A stretch of DNA of 38,920 nucleotides from Deltaproteobacteria bacterium (GTDB taxonomy: Bacteria; Bdellovibrionota; JACOXK01; 2-02-FULL-40-11): positions 1-38,920 of the forward strand of contig JAHFEZ010000005.1 in the NCBI GenBank assembly GCA_023248265.1. The letters run 5' to 3'. The notes below the pieces were generated by a model. That model was given only the letters and a program-made list of their open reading frames with translations. It was not told the origin of the DNA and ran no database searches. This document shows positions 28,479-36,561 of this stretch, in pieces; position 1 is the first letter of the stretch; every line of letters starts with the position of its first letter. The translations under genes and the position numbers were made by a program.

Positions 28479-29585
28479 TTATAATGGCTGTATTTTTCCA
28501 TTTTCAACTTTAAAAAGCGCTTTTTCTTGTTCGTCATTTGCTTTCAAGCTTTTAACATCCGTTGTTGTAACAAAAACTTGTGTTCCTTTTTGCTTAAGAG
28601 ATTCAAATAAATATCCTTTTCTTTTTTCATCTAATTCAGAGGTGATGTCATCTAATAAAAAGAGGGGCTTGGTTCCTTTTTTCTGTTCCATGGCTACAAG
28701 CTCCGAAAGCTTTAAAGCTAAAATAGCTGTTCTTTGTTCTCCTTGAGATCCAAAAACTTTGATGTTTTTTTCCGAAATAAAGACTGAAAATTGATCTCGG
28801 TGTGGCCCCACTAAGCTTCTTTTAAGCTTTCTTTCTAAACCTAAAACCTCTTTTTGCTTATCTTTTAATAGCTCTAAAATATTTTCTTCATTTAAGTTAT
28901 TAATATTACTACATTTTATCTCTGAATCATAGTGAATAGACACCTCTTCCTTAGATCCAGAAATTTCTCTATATAAGTAAGGTGTCAGAGTATTTAATTC
29001 CGCTATAAATTGCAAGCGTTTTAAAAGAATTTTAGCTCCTAAAAAAAGCTGTTTTTCTCTCCAAATTTCAATCATTTCTTCATTTTCAATTCTTAGGGCC
29101 GCATTATGCTGTAAAAACGCTCTATAGTAATTTCCGATCTCAACTGCATACTGCGAGTTAAAGTTGAAAAGAGAGCGATCTAGGTATCTTCTACGAAGAA
29201 CTGGCGCCCCTTGAAGAACTTGAAGATCGAAAGGACAAAAACAAATAATGTGGACCAGTCCAAAATATTCTGATGTTTTTTTAATCACTTTGTCGTTAAT
29301 TCTGGGCCTTTTTCCTAACGGCTCAATATGCAGGCTATAGTGTTGTTGGACATCCCCCTCTTCAAAAATTCCTCTCAAGGTGGCTTCCTTTTTTTCCCAT
29401 TGTATGAGGTCTTTATTTTCTGCTGGACGAAAGGTTTGAAGGGTCGCTAAGAGATAAATGGCTTCTAAAGCATTGGTTTTGCCTTGAGCATTGTTTCCTA
29501 TAAAGACATTGGTATCTGAAGAAAAACAAATACTTTCTTCTTCGTAATTTCTAAAGTTTAAAAGCGAAAGATGCGACAAGCGCAT
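28479..29585 (-). CDS. recF: DNA replication and repair protein RecF
   Basis: RecF is an SMC-like ABC ATPase that helps load RecA at gaps and binds DNA. The 368-residue protein begins LSHLSLLNFRNYEE, a classic start, with Walker A FIGNNAQGKTNALEAIYLL, the LVGPHRDQF segment, the ABC signature region SQGEQRTAILALKLSE and Walker B PLFLLDDITSELDEKR. The length is typical. It starts seven bases after the dnaN stop and ends 39 bases before gyrB, in the classical dnaA-dnaN-recF-gyrB order. Confidence 0.96.
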   Translation of the reverse strand: MRLSHLSLLNFRNYEEESICFSSDTNVFIGNNAQGKTNALEAIYLLATLQTFRPAENKDLIQWEKKEATLRGIFEEGDVQQHYSLHIEPLGKRPRINDKVIKKTSEYFGLVHIICFCPFDLQVLQGAPVLRRRYLDRSLFNFNSQYAVEIGNYYRAFLQHNAALRIENEEMIEIWREKQLFLGAKILLKRLQFIAELNTLTPYLYREISGSKEEVSIHYDSEIKCSNINNLNEENILELLKDKQKEVLGLERKLKRSLVGPHRDQFSVFISEKNIKVFGSQGEQRTAILALKLSELVAMEQKKGTKPLFLLDDITSELDEKRKGYLFESLKQKGTQVFVTTTDVKSLKANDEQEKALFKVENGKIQPL

Positions 29586-29591
29586 GAAAAA

Positions 29592-30707
29592 CTAAATTCT
29601 CATGGGCATAACTACACAGACGTAGTTATCGTCCCCTACAGATTTCATGACGCCAGGACTTAATTTGTCATTAAGCTCAATGGTGACTTGATCCCCATCC
29701 ATAGCATTGAGGATATCGATAAAATATTTTGCGTTAAATCCTACTTCAATGGCAGGTCCACTATAAGAAATTTCTATTTCTTCCTTAGCTTCTCCAACTT
29801 CTGGATTACTTGTCGATATTTCTAGGATCCCTTCTTTGGCTGCAAACTTAATAGCTCGGGATCTTTCATTTGAAAGAAGAGAAATGCGTTTTAAAGCCCC
29901 TAAAAATTTTTCCCTGTGTATGGTTATTTTCTTTTTATTGGATGGCGGAATAACTTGCTCATAATCAGGATATTCTCCTTCAATGAGCCGAATAAAGAGT
30001 ACCATTTTTTCTTTTTTTATAATTACATTACTGGAATCAAAGCCTATTTGATATTTCCCTTCGCCTTCTTCTAGAATTTTCTTAAGTTCACTCAATCCTT
30101 TTCTGGGAATAATAACTCCTCGAGTAAAAGAGAGCTCTTTAGAAAAGTCTAGGTGTTTATTAATAACACTCAGTCTATGTCCATCCGTAGCAACCATTCG
30201 AACCATATCTCCTGCTTTTTGGGGTTTTTCAAAAAAAACTCCATTGAGATGGTACCGAGTTTCATCATTAGAAACTGAAAAGATGGTTTTTGAAATCATC
30301 TCTTGAAGATCTTGAGGATCTACTTCAAAAAATTTTTTATCTTTATAGTTTGGAATCGCAGGATAATCATCTGCGGAAAGTCCTACAATATTAAACAAAG
30401 CCTTTCCCGAAATAATTTCTACCCAAAAGTTTTCTTTTTTTCTAAAAGAAATTTTTCCCTCAGGTGCTTCTCGAATAATATCATAGAGATTTCTAGCAGG
30501 AAGGGTGAGGCTCCCTTCTTTTAAAACAATAGCAGGATAGCTTCCGCGAATTCCAACTTCTAAATCTGTCGCTGTTAGAACCACCTGTCCTTTCTTTGCT
30601 TCAATTAGAACATTCGCTAAGATGGGCATCGCTGTTCTTCTCTCCACAATGCCTTGAACCCTGTGTAACCCTAAGAGCAATTCTTTTTTATCTATTGTAA
30701 ATTCCAT
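29592..30707 (-). CDS. dnaN: DNA polymerase III beta sliding clamp
   Basis: DnaN is the ring-shaped processivity clamp of the replicase and a docking site for many DNA-metabolism proteins. The 371-residue protein has the three-fold clamp architecture. It starts MEFTIDKKELLLGLHRVQGIVERR, contains ATDGHRLSVI in the middle domain, and ends DDNYVCVVMPMRI, the conserved C terminus that lines the clamp-binding pocket. The ATG follows AGGAGA with normal spacing. The upstream region is the inferred origin, so the dnaN promoter probably lies inside the AT-rich origin stretch. Confidence 0.97.
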   Translation of the reverse strand: MEFTIDKKELLLGLHRVQGIVERRTAMPILANVLIEAKKGQVVLTATDLEVGIRGSYPAIVLKEGSLTLPARNLYDIIREAPEGKISFRKKENFWVEIISGKALFNIVGLSADDYPAIPNYKDKKFFEVDPQDLQEMISKTIFSVSNDETRYHLNGVFFEKPQKAGDMVRMVATDGHRLSVINKHLDFSKELSFTRGVIIPRKGLSELKKILEEGEGKYQIGFDSSNVIIKKEKMVLFIRLIEGEYPDYEQVIPPSNKKKITIHREKFLGALKRISLLSNERSRAIKFAAKEGILEISTSNPEVGEAKEEIEISYSGPAIEVGFNAKYFIDILNAMDGDQVTIELNDKLSPGVMKSVGDDNYVCVVMPMRI

Positions 30708-31256
30708 ATGCGTTCTCCTGATAGGTTAAAAAGACTTATCCCCAAAAGATTCCCCTGCTACTGTTTTCTTATTATAATAAGATATAATTATAGTAGTAGT
30801 AGTAGTACCTGTGGATTTGTTCATAACACACCCAAACATTTGTAATCAATGCATTTTCTCATGTGGATAAACTGTGGATATAGAAGTGGACAAAGCCCCC
30901 CTCCCTGTGGAGTTCTCAAATAACCCCCAGGTATGCACAGAAAAGTCCACAAGCTATCCACAGATTTTATGATGGGGGAAAAGAAATCTACGGCTGTTGA
31001 TGAATTTATGCGCATAAAGAGATCCCTTGGCCATCAAAAGAGAACTTTTCCACAGAAAAGGACGCACAGATGGCCTTTTTAAAATCAATGATTTGAGAAT
31101 AGCTCTTTGTGGAAATGTGGAAAAGATATATAACACATTGAAAACACATAGATTTTACATGTGAATAAGCTGTTATTAAAAAGGGGGGCTCTAAAATAAT
31201 AAAAAAATTATACACAAGAAATCCACAGGCTATACACAAGGTTACACACAGAGTTA
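30708..31256. other. Replication origin region (oriC)
   Basis: This 549-base non-coding stretch between dnaN and dnaA is full of DnaA-box-like 9-mers in both orientations. Perfect or near TTATNCACA forms are at 30862-30870 (reverse, TGTGGATAA), 31160-31168 (reverse, TGTGAATAA) and 31208-31216 (TTATACACA). One-mismatch forms are at 30873-30881 (reverse), 30931-30939, 30954-30962, 31046-31054 and 31230-31238. The dnaN-proximal side is AT-rich with a DnaA-trio. Together with flanking dnaA, dnaN, recF, gyrB, rpmH and nearby parS-parA this strongly indicates oriC. Short open frames inside it are not convincing genes. Confidence 0.9.
30768..30818. promoter_or_regulatory. Basal unwinding element: palindrome, DnaA-trio, DnaA box
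   Basis: From left to right: a perfect 14-bp palindrome CTTATTATAATAAG (30768-30781) in an AT-rich stretch, five TAG triplets (30791-30805), a short TACC spacer and the DnaA-box-like TGTGGATTT (30810-30818). Read 3' to 5' from the box, the plus strand shows GAT repeats, the polarity described for DnaA-trios in Bacillus subtilis. This is the predicted strand-opening site. It may also contain the dnaN promoter on the minus strand. Confidence 0.75.
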
Positions 31257-32633
31257 TTAATAGTTTTGGCTCTCAACAATTCTTTCTATAGAATCTAGGT
31301 CTTTCTTAAAAACAGGATCTTCTGTTGCCATCTGTGAAATTTTTCTAACAGCATGCATGACCGTTGAATGATCTTTTCCACCAAAAAACTTTCCAATCTC
31401 TGGAAAAGATTTTTGGGTATATTTTCGGCAAAGGTACATAGCTACTTGCCTTGGATGTGACAAAATCTTAATTTTCTTTTTGGATTTAAGGTCTATAATC
31501 TTAACATTGTAGAAGGTAGACACGTTTTTTTGGATGTCATCTAAAGAAATAGAAACTGATTTTTGTTGGATCACATTTTTAAGGACATCTTTGGCAAGGT
31601 CTACGGTTACTTCCATTCCTGTAAGCGAAGCAAAGGCGCCAATACGAATGAGAGAACCTTCCAGCTCTCGCACATTAGATTTAATATGCGTGGCCAGATA
31701 GATGGCCACATCATCTGGAAGATAAATATCATCCCCTTCGGCCTTGTTTTTAAGAATGGCAATGCGTGTTTCCATCTCCGGGGGCTGAATATCGGCGATC
31801 AATCCCCATTCAAATCTAGTTCTGAGGCGCTCTTCTAAGCCCTTAATATCTTTTGGAAATTTGTCGCTTGTAACAACAATTTGCTTTCGAGAGCTATGAA
31901 GCGTATTGAATGTGTGGAAAAACTCTTCTTGGGTACGATCTTTTCCAGCAATAAATTGGATGTCATCCATTAAAAGAACGTCGCATTGGTCCCGATATTT
32001 TTTTCGAAACTGATCCATTTTTTCATACCGCATGCAATTGATGAGCTCATTCATAAAACGTTCAGAAGCAATATAACAAACGCGGTAGCCTGGATGTTTT
32101 TGTTGAATATGGTTTCCAATGGCATTTAAAAGGTGTGTTTTTCCAAGTCCTACGCCCCCAAAGACAAAAAGGGGATTGTAGCTCCCCCCAGGCTGCTCAG
32201 ATGCTGCATAAGCAGCGGCGTGGCAAAACTGGTTACTTGTGCCAACTACGAAGTTTTCAAAGGTATATTTTGGGTTAAGTACGTCGGGCCCCTGAAATTT
32301 AGGCTGCGAGACCTGAACAGAAATAGAGGCAGGCGTTGTAGAAGCGTGTGGCAAGGCGGCTTCTTGTTGAATAATTTTTTCAAGAGGCTCAGGCACGGCC
32401 CCAGATTTAAAAATAAGCTCATAGGGACGATTGGTCAGTTGTTTTAAGAGATCTTTGATATAAGAAAGATAATTGTCATGAAACCAGGTCTCATAAAAAT
32501 TATTGGGAGTTCCTAATTCTATCACGGTATCTGTGATAGAAAGAACCTTGGTGGGCTCAATCCAAACCCGATAACTATGAGATGGGACTTTTTCTTTGAG
32601 TTTTTCTAAAATCTGGTCCCAGAGATGATTCAT
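31257..32633 (-). CDS. dnaA: Chromosomal replication initiator protein DnaA
   Basis: DnaA is the AAA+ initiator that binds DnaA boxes and opens oriC. The 458-residue protein has domain I (about 1-85, WDQILEKLKEKVPSHSYRVW), a short linker (about 85-120), the AAA+ core starting NPKYTFENFVVG with Walker A GGVGLGKTHLLNAIG and Walker B VLLMDDIQF, and the DNA-binding domain IV with the signature HPRQVAMYLCRKYT and GGKDHSTVMHAVRKI. The length is normal. Its start codon has no strong Shine-Dalgarno. A 13-bp palindrome TATTGTTACAATA lies 17-29 bases upstream of it. It is transcribed into the origin. Confidence 0.98.
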   Translation of the reverse strand: MNHLWDQILEKLKEKVPSHSYRVWIEPTKVLSITDTVIELGTPNNFYETWFHDNYLSYIKDLLKQLTNRPYELIFKSGAVPEPLEKIIQQEAALPHASTTPASISVQVSQPKFQGPDVLNPKYTFENFVVGTSNQFCHAAAYAASEQPGGSYNPLFVFGGVGLGKTHLLNAIGNHIQQKHPGYRVCYIASERFMNELINCMRYEKMDQFRKKYRDQCDVLLMDDIQFIAGKDRTQEEFFHTFNTLHSSRKQIVVTSDKFPKDIKGLEERLRTRFEWGLIADIQPPEMETRIAILKNKAEGDDIYLPDDVAIYLATHIKSNVRELEGSLIRIGAFASLTGMEVTVDLAKDVLKNVIQQKSVSISLDDIQKNVSTFYNVKIIDLKSKKKIKILSHPRQVAMYLCRKYTQKSFPEIGKFFGGKDHSTVMHAVRKISQMATEDPVFKKDLDSIERIVESQNY

Positions 32634-32831
32634 GCTGTCATTCCGTTTTTATTGTTACAATACCTAAAAAAGTTTGAACGGCACAAACTACCAAAAAGAA
32701 AAATGCATTTCAAGCAAAAGATATTTTATTTTAATTTTCGTCTAAGAAATTAGAAGAATGTCATCGATGTCCTTAGCTACCGAGAAGCCGTTGACAATGG
32801 TTTAAAAATATGGTCTAGCCTTTAAAGACAT
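32634..32831. promoter_or_regulatory. Divergent dnaA/rpmH promoter region
   Basis: This 198-base gap separates divergent dnaA and rpmH. On the plus strand TTGACA (32791-32796) is the likely rpmH -35, with TCTAGC (32814-32819) at the expected -10 position, a weak match. On the dnaA side a 13-bp palindrome TATTGTTACAATA (32650-32662) lies just upstream of the start codon and could be an operator or include the -10. No DnaA-box cluster was seen here, so the origin itself is placed on the other side of dnaA. Confidence 0.5.
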
Positions 32832-32981
32832 ATGAAGCGAACGTATCAACCCAGCAATAGCCGAAGGCTTAAGAGACATGGATTTTTAAAACGTCAAGCT
32901 ACTCCCGGCGGAAAAAACGTCTTAAGAAGACGACGTGCAAAAGGACGCCATGTCTTGACCGTACAAATTGCAACAAAATAA
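32832..32981 (+). CDS. rpmH: 50S ribosomal protein L34
   Basis: L34 is a small basic component of the large ribosomal subunit. Translation from the ATG at 32832 gives 49 residues beginning [18 protein letters not shown], containing [15 protein letters not shown] and ending VQIATK, an unmistakable L34 except that the C-terminal residues after GRH are a few longer than the usual 44-46. It opens the conserved rpmH-rnpA-yidD-yidC-mnmE-mnmG cluster and is preceded by a TTGACA element. Confidence 0.96.
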   Translation: MKRTYQPSNSRRLKRHGFLKRQATPGGKNVLRRRRAKGRHVLTVQIATK

Positions 32982-32992
32982 TCCTCCCCCAC

Positions 32993-33391
32993 ATGATAAA
33001 GCAGACCTTTTCAAAAGCCCAAAGGATTTTAAAGCGGGCGGAATATCAAACTATTTTGCAAAAAGGTACCCGGTCTTTAACAGAGCACTTCATTTTATTT
33101 TATTTACAAAATGACAAAGAAATAAATAGGCTGGGCCTGGTTGTAAGTAGAAAGGCAGGAAAGGCTGTTCAAAGAAATAGAATTAAAAGGACGGTTCGAG
33201 AATATTTTAGGCTTCAAAATACAATAGATTCACATCCGAGGCCTTTTCACGACCTGGTGTTTATCAGTAAAAAAAATATCCAAAGCTTGACCTATCAAGC
33301 GGTTTGTCTGGAAATGAAAAAGTTTTATGAAAAAGAGTTTTATCGGGATCATTACACTGTACCAAAGGACGCTATCGCTGCTTCTACCTAG
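32993..33391 (+). CDS. rnpA: Ribonuclease P protein component
   Basis: RnpA assists the RNase P RNA in processing tRNA 5' ends. The 132-residue protein starts with the family-typical FSKAQRILKRAEYQTIL and contains LGLVVSRKAGKAVQRNRIKR followed by TVREYFR, the RNR signature helix. Its C-terminal region (after about residue 112) overlaps the yidD frame by 65 bases. It starts 11 bases after rpmH without a clear ribosome-binding site, so coupling to rpmH is likely. Confidence 0.95.
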   Translation: MIKQTFSKAQRILKRAEYQTILQKGTRSLTEHFILFYLQNDKEINRLGLVVSRKAGKAVQRNRIKRTVREYFRLQNTIDSHPRPFHDLVFISKKNIQSLTYQAVCLEMKKFYEKEFYRDHYTVPKDAIAAST

Positions 33392-33536
33392 AAGCTGTCG
33401 CTTTGTTCCTTCGTGCTCGCAGTATTCTAAAGAAGCCATAGAAAAAAAGGGACTTATGGGGGGTCTTTTTTTAACACTCAAGAGACTTTTAAAATGTCAC
33501 CCCCTGTCAGAAGGAGGATGGGACCCTGTCCTATAG
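33327..33536 (+). CDS. yidD: Membrane protein insertion efficiency factor YidD
   Basis: YidD is a small amphipathic membrane-associated protein that aids YidC-dependent membrane insertion. The 69-residue frame shows the family core LPRSCRFVPSCSQYSKEAI followed by KRLLKCHPLSEGGWDPV, with the three conserved Cys residues. It starts inside rnpA (65-base overlap, another frame) and ends six bases before yidC. The start at 33327 gives the normal length. Confidence 0.95.
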   Translation: MKKSFIGIITLYQRTLSLLLPRSCRFVPSCSQYSKEAIEKKGLMGGLFLTLKRLLKCHPLSEGGWDPVL

Positions 33537-33542
33537 ATTTAC

Positions 33543-35192
33543 ATGGATCCGATGAATGGGATGGAGAAAAGAGCGCTTTTAGCAGTTGTTATTTCTCTGG
33601 CTATTTTGATTGTTTGGCAGATGGTTTTTTTAAAAAAGGGGGCTCCGCCTCCTCAAAAAACAGAAGCCGCATCGCAGCCAGAAACGTCCGCCCCTTCTCA
33701 TTCTTCTCAGGCACCCCAGTCCGAAGCAAAAAAACCTTCTTTGCTTCCTTCTATTCAAACAGAAACAAAGACAAAGGTTGACGAGGAAGAAGTTGTTATT
33801 GAAACAGATCTGTACCGAGCCATTTTTTCAACACACGGGGCAGCGCTTAAAAGCTGGAAGCTTAAAAATTATACAACTCAAGTAGGAAAAGAAGGAGAAT
33901 GGATTGAGCTTGTTACGCAAAAAAATCCTTCTTTATATCCCTTTTCTCTTTATTTTTCAGATAAGAACTTTGAAGAACTCAAAGACTTGGAATATGAAAT
34001 CCAAGAACAAACCCCCACCCATATTTCTTTTCGATATCGGTCTGCCAGCTCTGGAGGAGTGACCATCGAGAGGCGCTATCAGCTGGATCCCCAAAAATAT
34101 CATTTTGAACACGAAACAAAAATTTGGCTCAGAAAAAATAATTTTAAGGGAGATGTCTTGGTTGGAACCTCCGAAGGATTTTTAGAAGCACACAAAGAAA
34201 ATATTTTAACTTCTCCCTACGCAGACGTCAGAAGTTTTATTTTTCACGCTCAAAATAAAACTTCTCGAAAAAAAATCTCTGCCCTTAAAGAAGAAAGCGA
34301 AATTCGTTCTGTCACCCATTGGGCAGGCGTAGAAAACCGGTACTTTTTAACAGCGCTGGTTAATCGCTCGGAGTCCATTAAGCCCTATTTGATTATGTCT
34401 GGGGCGCAGCCAGGGGCCGAAATGATAGCACTTCAATATCCTTTTTATAAAGAAAGCCAAAAAGATTTTTTTGAGTTTAAAATTGAAGGATATCTAGGGC
34501 CCAAAAAAGTAGAATTTTTAAAAGAAGCAGGAAATAATTTAGAAGAAGCCATTGATTTTGGAATTTTTTCTATTCTGTGCATTCCCCTTTTAAAAGTTAT
34601 GAACTTTTTTTATCTTTTTGTTCGAAACTATGGAGTGGCCATTCTTCTTTTAACGCTTCTGATTCGAGTCCTTTTTCATCCATTGATCAAAAAAAGCTAT
34701 GTGTCTATGAGAGAGATGCAGCGTATTCAGCCTCAAATAGCAAAGGTTAAAGAAAAATTTAAAGATAATCCTCAACAAATGAATAAAGAAGTGATGGATT
34801 TAATGAAGGCCAATAAAGTTAACCCCTTAGGAGGATGCTTGCCCCTTTTGATTCAAATGCCCATCTTTTTTGCTCTCTATCGGGTGTTATATAATGCCAT
34901 TGAACTTTATCACGCGCCTTTTTTTGGCTGGATTCGGGATTTATCGAGCAAAGACCCCTATTATGTCATGCCAATTTTAATGATGGTGGCTATGTTTTTT
35001 CAGCAAAAGATGACTCCCTCAACGGCCACAGATCCTGCTCAACAAAAAATGATGCAGTTTATGCCTGTTCTTTTCGGTTTTTTTATGATTGCGCTGCCAT
35101 CGGGCTTGGTGATTTATATTTTATTTAGTACCGTTCTTCAAATTACCTCCCAATATTTAGTGAATCGCGATTTAATTAAAAAGGGTCTCTAA
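33543..35192 (+). CDS. yidC: Membrane protein insertase YidC
   Basis: YidC inserts and folds inner-membrane proteins alone or with SecYEG. The 549-residue Gram-negative form has an N-terminal anchor (ALLAVVISLAILIVWQMVFL), a Pro/Ser/Lys-rich linker (about 30-75) and a large beta-rich periplasmic P1 domain (about 76-335). The conserved core follows, with YGVAILLLTLLIRVLFHPL (groove Arg), the cytosolic coiled region QRIQPQIAKVKEKFKDNPQQ, NPLGGCLPLLIQMPIFFALY, and the last helices around MMQFMPVLFGFFMIALPSGL. Alternative ATGs lie at codons 4 and 7. ATP-synthase subunit c, also encoded here, is a classic YidC substrate. Confidence 0.97.
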   Translation: MDPMNGMEKRALLAVVISLAILIVWQMVFLKKGAPPPQKTEAASQPETSAPSHSSQAPQSEAKKPSLLPSIQTETKTKVDEEEVVIETDLYRAIFSTHGAALKSWKLKNYTTQVGKEGEWIELVTQKNPSLYPFSLYFSDKNFEELKDLEYEIQEQTPTHISFRYRSASSGGVTIERRYQLDPQKYHFEHETKIWLRKNNFKGDVLVGTSEGFLEAHKENILTSPYADVRSFIFHAQNKTSRKKISALKEESEIRSVTHWAGVENRYFLTALVNRSESIKPYLIMSGAQPGAEMIALQYPFYKESQKDFFEFKIEGYLGPKKVEFLKEAGNNLEEAIDFGIFSILCIPLLKVMNFFYLFVRNYGVAILLLTLLIRVLFHPLIKKSYVSMREMQRIQPQIAKVKEKFKDNPQQMNKEVMDLMKANKVNPLGGCLPLLIQMPIFFALYRVLYNAIELYHAPFFGWIRDLSSKDPYYVMPILMMVAMFFQQKMTPSTATDPAQQKMMQFMPVLFGFFMIALPSGLVIYILFSTVLQITSQYLVNRDLIKKGL

Positions 35193-35199
35193 TTCATCC

Positions 35200-36561
35200 A
35201 TGCTTCCACTTACGTTAGATACAATTGCAGCTATTTCTACGCCTCAAGGACACGGGGCCATTGGGATTGTTCGAATCAGCGGGGAAAAGGCCCTTGAGAT
35301 TTTAGAATCTATTTTCATTCGAAAACAAAAAGAAGAACCCTGGGTGCCTCATCAATTGACGAGAGGCGTTATTCAAGATGGAAAAGAAATTTTGGATGAT
35401 GTTTTGGTCGCTTTTATGCCAGAAAAAAAGTCTTATACGGGAGAAAGGTTGGTTGAAATTCAGGGCCACGGTTCTTCTTTTATTTTGTCTGAAATTTTAA
35501 CTTTGGTTATTCAAAAGGGGGCGCGGCTGGCTGAGCCTGGTGAATTTACATTCCGCGCTTTTTTAAATGGGAAAATGGACCTTGCACAAGCAGAGGCGGT
35601 TTTAGACTTAATTACAGCCAAAAGTCGAAAAGCACTCCATGCATGCCACCAACATCTTCAAGGAAGATTTTCTAAGGAAATTTTAGAGTTGAGAGGGGGC
35701 CTGTTGGAACTTTTGGTTCACACCGAGGCCTCAATTGATTTTTCGACAGAAGACATTGAAGTTTTTTCTTCCCGCTCTATGTTAGAAAAACTAAGACCTC
35801 TCCAAGAAAAAATAAAAATTCTTTTAAAAACATATGAACAAGGAAGGATGTATTTAGAGGGAGTCAAAGTGGCCATTGTGGGGCGTCCGAACGTTGGAAA
35901 GTCTTCTCTTTTGAACGCGCTTTTAAATTACGAGCGTGCGATTGTAACCGAAGAAGCTGGGACCACACGAGACACGATTGAAGAAGAGCTTTTCTATCGG
36001 GGACTTCAGATGCGGTTGATGGATACGGCAGGAATTCGAAAAACAGAACACGCGGTTGAAAAAATAGGAATTAAAAACTCGCTTGAAAAAATAAAATCTG
36101 CGGATTTGGTTTTAATCCTATTAGATGCAAGCCAGGAGTTATGTGCTCAAGATTTTGAAATTTTAGATTTAGTGGGAGATAAGAAAAAAATAGGAGTTTT
36201 TAATAAGATCGATCTTGTTTCAGGGGCAGATTTAAAAAAATTTCCCGTTCCTTATGTTTGTATTTCGGCACTTTATCGACAAGGAATTGAATCGTTGTTA
36301 GAAGCGCTTTACCGAGAAATTATCCAAGAAGAGATGAATTCAGAGAATATCTTATTGACAAAGATCCGACACAAGGATTCTTTAGAAAAGGCACTAAAAC
36401 ATCTTAATCTTTTTGAAGAGGGCCTGGCAGAGGAAAAATCTTTGGAGTTTTTAGCGCTGGATCTAAGATCGGCCATAGAAGAGCTAGAGATGATGATTGG
36501 TAAGATAACGCTTGAGGATGTGTATGATCAAGTTTTTTCTTCTTTTTGTATTGGAAAATGA
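35200..36561 (+). CDS. mnmE: tRNA uridine-5-carboxymethylaminomethyl modification GTPase MnmE
   Basis: With MnmG, MnmE installs the carboxymethylaminomethyl group on U34 of certain tRNAs. The 453-residue protein has the tetrahydrofolate-binding N-terminal domain ([20 protein letters not shown], then [20 protein letters not shown]) and a helical domain. The inserted G domain has G1 GRPNVGKSS (about 228), the K-loop/G2 [11 protein letters not shown]3 DTAG and G4 NKID, and the protein ends with the invariant CIGK. The stop overlaps the mnmG start by 16 bases, which fits their tight complex. Confidence 0.98.
   Translation: MLPLTLDTIAAISTPQGHGAIGIVRISGEKALEILESIFIRKQKEEPWVPHQLTRGVIQDGKEILDDVLVAFMPEKKSYTGERLVEIQGHGSSFILSEILTLVIQKGARLAEPGEFTFRAFLNGKMDLAQAEAVLDLITAKSRKALHACHQHLQGRFSKEILELRGGLLELLVHTEASIDFSTEDIEVFSSRSMLEKLRPLQEKIKILLKTYEQGRMYLEGVKVAIVGRPNVGKSSLLNALLNYERAIVTEEAGTTRDTIEEELFYRGLQMRLMDTAGIRKTEHAVEKIGIKNSLEKIKSADLVLILLDASQELCAQDFEILDLVGDKKKIGVFNKIDLVSGADLKKFPVPYVCISALYRQGIESLLEALYREIIQEEMNSENILLTKIRHKDSLEKALKHLNLFEEGLAEEKSLEFLALDLRSAIEELEMMIGKITLEDVYDQVFSSFCIGK

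Noticed and set aside
30791-30807. TAG repeat as a simple microsatellite
   Set aside because: Position, polarity and the adjacent DnaA box and AT-rich region fit a DnaA-trio better than random slippage.
30821-31239. Small minus-strand open frames inside the dnaN-dnaA gap
   Set aside because: They overlap each other in different frames, have no ribosome-binding sites or recognisable domains, and coincide with DnaA-box clusters; the region is better explained as oriC.
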